A model generated the notes under the pieces. It was given only the letters and a program-made list of their open reading frames with translations, was not told the origin of the DNA and made no database searches. From Rummeliibacillus sp963792445 (GTDB lineage: Bacteria; Bacillota; Bacilli; Bacillales_A; Planococcaceae), in contig CAWBWO010000016.1 in NCBI GenBank assembly GCA_963792445.1, positions 124,001 to 188,000 of the forward strand: 64,000 nucleotides of DNA, in the 5' to 3' direction. Below, in pieces: positions 61,607-64,000 of the stretch. The position numbers and the translations under genes were made by a program. Position 1 is the first letter of the stretch, and each line of letters starts with the position of its first letter.

Positions 61607-64000
61607 ATGAAATTCAATAAATCAACGATTATTCAATGGCTAAAAGTCATTTTACCAATATTGCTAATGATATTCGCAATTCATGAAATCGTTAAAATTC
61701 TAGGGAATGTGAATGGACATGAAATTGCAACGAAACTAAAGTCTCTAGATGTCCGAACAATCGCATTATTGGCTCTGCTCTCACTAGTTCTTGTATTCCC
61801 TATGTTTTTCTACGATTTTTTTATTGCAAAAAAGCTAAAGATCAAAAGGCCATTACGTCGTTTGATGAAAGAGTCATTAATCATTAATTCTTTTTCAAAT
61901 CTAATTGGTTTTGGAGGATTAGTGGGGGTATTATTACGAACGCACTATTTTAAAAAGAAAGAAATGGATAGTACAACTTTTTTTAAAACAATTGCTTCCG
62001 TAACTTTGTTTTATCTTGCAGGAATCTCGCTATTTACTTGGGTATTGCCAATTTTCTATAGAGATTTTCCGATGTTTAAAGAACATAAAATATTAATAGT
62101 AGCAGCTGTTGCCATCGGATTATACTTGCCATTTCTAATCATAAAAGCCTTTGTACAATTGATAAAGGGGACAACAACAAATATTCGCGTGCTTGGTGAT
62201 CTCGCATTATTAGGTGTTTCTGTATTAGAGTGGCTGGGGGCATTTATATTTATCACTGTTTTAATGAATGTGCTTCAAATTCCAATCAGTATTGCAAACC
62301 TAATTCCCATTTTTATAGTCGCTTCATGTGCCGGAATTGTAAGTATGATTCCAGGCGGGCTCGGTTCCTTTGACCTGGTGTTCATATGGGGAGCTCAAAG
62401 TTTACAAATTCCTGAAGAATCGATTTTAGTCTTGCTTCTATTTTATAGAATTGGTTATTATGTTGTACCGTTTTTAGCGGGGCTTGTTTTATTTATCCGA
62501 GAATTATGGGGGAAATTTAATCTCGGTTTTAATGCTATTCCGCGCTTCTTTTTGGAAAAAACAAGTCATATTCTAGCGACAGCTCTTGTATTTATGGCAG
62601 GGCTTATTCTACTCTTATCCTCAGTAGCACCAGGAGTGATTGAACGTATTCGTTATGCTAAAGAGTTGATGTCTTTCCCAATTGTTAGTTTGTCACATCA
62701 ATTAGCAGTTGCCACAGGTTTTGTGTTACTTGCTTTATCAAATGGAATTTCATATAAAGATAAAAGTTCCTATCGTATGACAGTATTTGTTTTACTCTTT
62801 GCGTCAGCATTATGCATTATTAAAGGAATTGAATATAAACAAGCTTTATTTATGTTATTTGTTGCAGGATTATTGTATTTATCTCGTGGTCGATTTTATC
62901 GAGAAAGTTATATTGTCACCTGGGGTCGTAGTATTTTAAATACTTTTATTATTTTTGTTATTTTATTCCTTTATATTGTCATTGGTTTATTCACCAATCC
63001 GTCGATTAAATATTCTATTCCAGAAAAATTGAAACCATTAGTGACGACAGATTCTACTGATTTATTGAAAAGTGCATTTATGGGCTTAATTGTCATCACC
63101 GTCGTTGTCATATTTGAAGTATCGTTACGTAGACTTACGCAGTTTAAAAAGATTTCATCTTTAGATTATGAAGAGGAAATCTTCCTCCATCTAAATAAAT
63201 ACGGGGGAAAGGAACTATCTCATCTAATCTTTCTCCATGACAAATATGTGTATTGGAATAAGAAAAAAACAGTATTATTTCCTTATCAAGTAGCTGCTGA
63301 TAAGCTTGTTGTTCTTGGAGATTTAGTTGGAGAAAAGGAAGATTTTAAAATGGCTATTGAGGAATTTATCACATTTGCTGATTATTATGGGTATACTCCT
63401 GTTTTCTATGAGATTAGCGATCAATTTGTACCTTATTTACATGGCTATGGCTATAGCTTTTTTAAATTAGGGGAAGAAGGTTATATCGATTTATCAGAAC
63501 TTAAACGCTCAAAAGAGTTCATTCTTAAAACAAATGAAATAAATGCTCTCTTCCAAAATGATGGGTATAAGTGTGAGATTATGCATCCGCCTTACTCTAG
63601 TGAAGTGATGAACCAGTTACGAAGTATTTCAGATGAATGGCTTGATAATCGAAAGGAGAGGGGCTTTTCGCTAGGGTACTTTAATGAGGATTATTTACAA
63701 TATACGCCGCTTGCGGTATTAAAAAACGATAACTTTGAAATCGTGGCTTTCGCCAATTTAATTCCTTTATATGATGATGAACGCACTGTAACAATTGATC
63801 TTAATGCGCTCTAAAAGGGAAGGCTTACCAGATCAAGCAATGGACTTATTTTTCTTGAAAATTTTCTCGGCTTCTGAAAAACAGGGATTTGAACGTCTAA
63901 ATGTTGGAATCACACCACTTTCACATGTGGGCGTATCACGATTTGCAGGCATCAATGAGAAAATTGCCGCACAAATCGTAGTAACTGGGCAGGATTATTA
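61607..64000 (+). pseudogene. mprF: lysylphosphatidylglycerol synthase/flippase MprF, one frameshift, 3'-truncated by window edge
   Basis: The N-terminal flippase part (about 500 aa, around 14 hydrophobic segments) has SLIINSFSNLIGFGGLVGVL, the GGLVG region and IPGGLGSFDLVFIWG. The cytoplasmic synthase domain has YQVAADKLVVLGDLVGEKED and FYEISDQFVPYLHGYGYSFF. MprF adds lysine (or alanine) to phosphatidylglycerol and flips it outward, giving resistance to cationic peptides. One extra base at 63803-63804 ends the frame at 63814; the repaired frame reads IDLMRSKREGLPDQAMDLFF and continues past the window end. GGTGG stands before ATG 61607. Confidence 0.88.

Overview
The window is AT-rich Firmicute chromosome. 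The 16S/23S sequences, two close rRNA operons followed by a 16-tRNA array, strong AGGAGG-type ribosome binding sites, frequent TTG starts and CotB-like spore-coat genes point to a spore-forming Bacillales of the Planococcaceae/Caryophanaceae type (Lysinibacillus/Rummeliibacillus-like). The genus is an inference and was not tested by alignment.

Layout. 1-6.2 kb: end of a thiolase, a divergent DUF3870 gene, then a five-gene carboxylate operon (3-hydroxyacyl-CoA dehydrogenase-like, AtoE-type transporter, cyclase/hydrolase, zinc alcohol dehydrogenase, double carboxymuconolactone-decarboxylase-like protein) behind a leader that contains an intrinsic terminator. 6.4-16.8 kb: BASS-family transporter, a decayed PhoX phosphatase fragment, two divergent flavin-dependent monooxygenases (one coupled to an ATP-grasp ligase) sharing a perfect inverted repeat, YpsA, a 3-hydroxyisobutyrate dehydrogenase-like reductase, and AbgB plus an MFS transporter divergent from a GAF-PucR regulator. 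19.1-24.2 and 36.3-41.4 kb: two nearly identical rRNA operons in direct orientation. The 12.3 kb between them holds PepSY, PAP2, DedA and HAD genes, an ECF sigma factor with its DUF4179 partner, TauE/TrmB, and a cluster of four CotB-like spore-coat genes, one carrying two large Ser-rich tandem repeat arrays. 41.4-42.9 kb: 16 tRNAs. 43-51.5 kb: small genes, then a ketone-body operon (CoA-transferase A and B, thiolase, GntP permease, 3-hydroxybutyrate dehydrogenase) bracketed by two LysR regulators. 51.5-64 kb: an orphan IS605/TnpB-type right-end remnant, nitroreductase and flavin reductase, a YfbR-type HD phosphohydrolase with an apparent AUA start, a class B penicillin-binding protein, a DesK-like kinase without a regulator, a thioesterase, an XRE regulator, a YocH-like LysM/3D protein with a good WalR box, and mprF running off the end.

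How it fits together: both ends of the first 51 kb encode short-chain acyl/ketone-body metabolism (two thiolases, CoA transferase, hydroxybutyrate dehydrogenase, AtoE and GntP transporters), consistent with use of hydroxybutyrate, acetoacetate or short fatty acids. The middle is translation machinery plus spore-coat genes.

Quality caveat: I count about 14 single-base indels that break otherwise well-conserved reading frames, 11 of them extra bases. That excess suggests residual sequencing error rather than wholesale gene decay. Frame-broken genes are annotated over their reconstructed full span.
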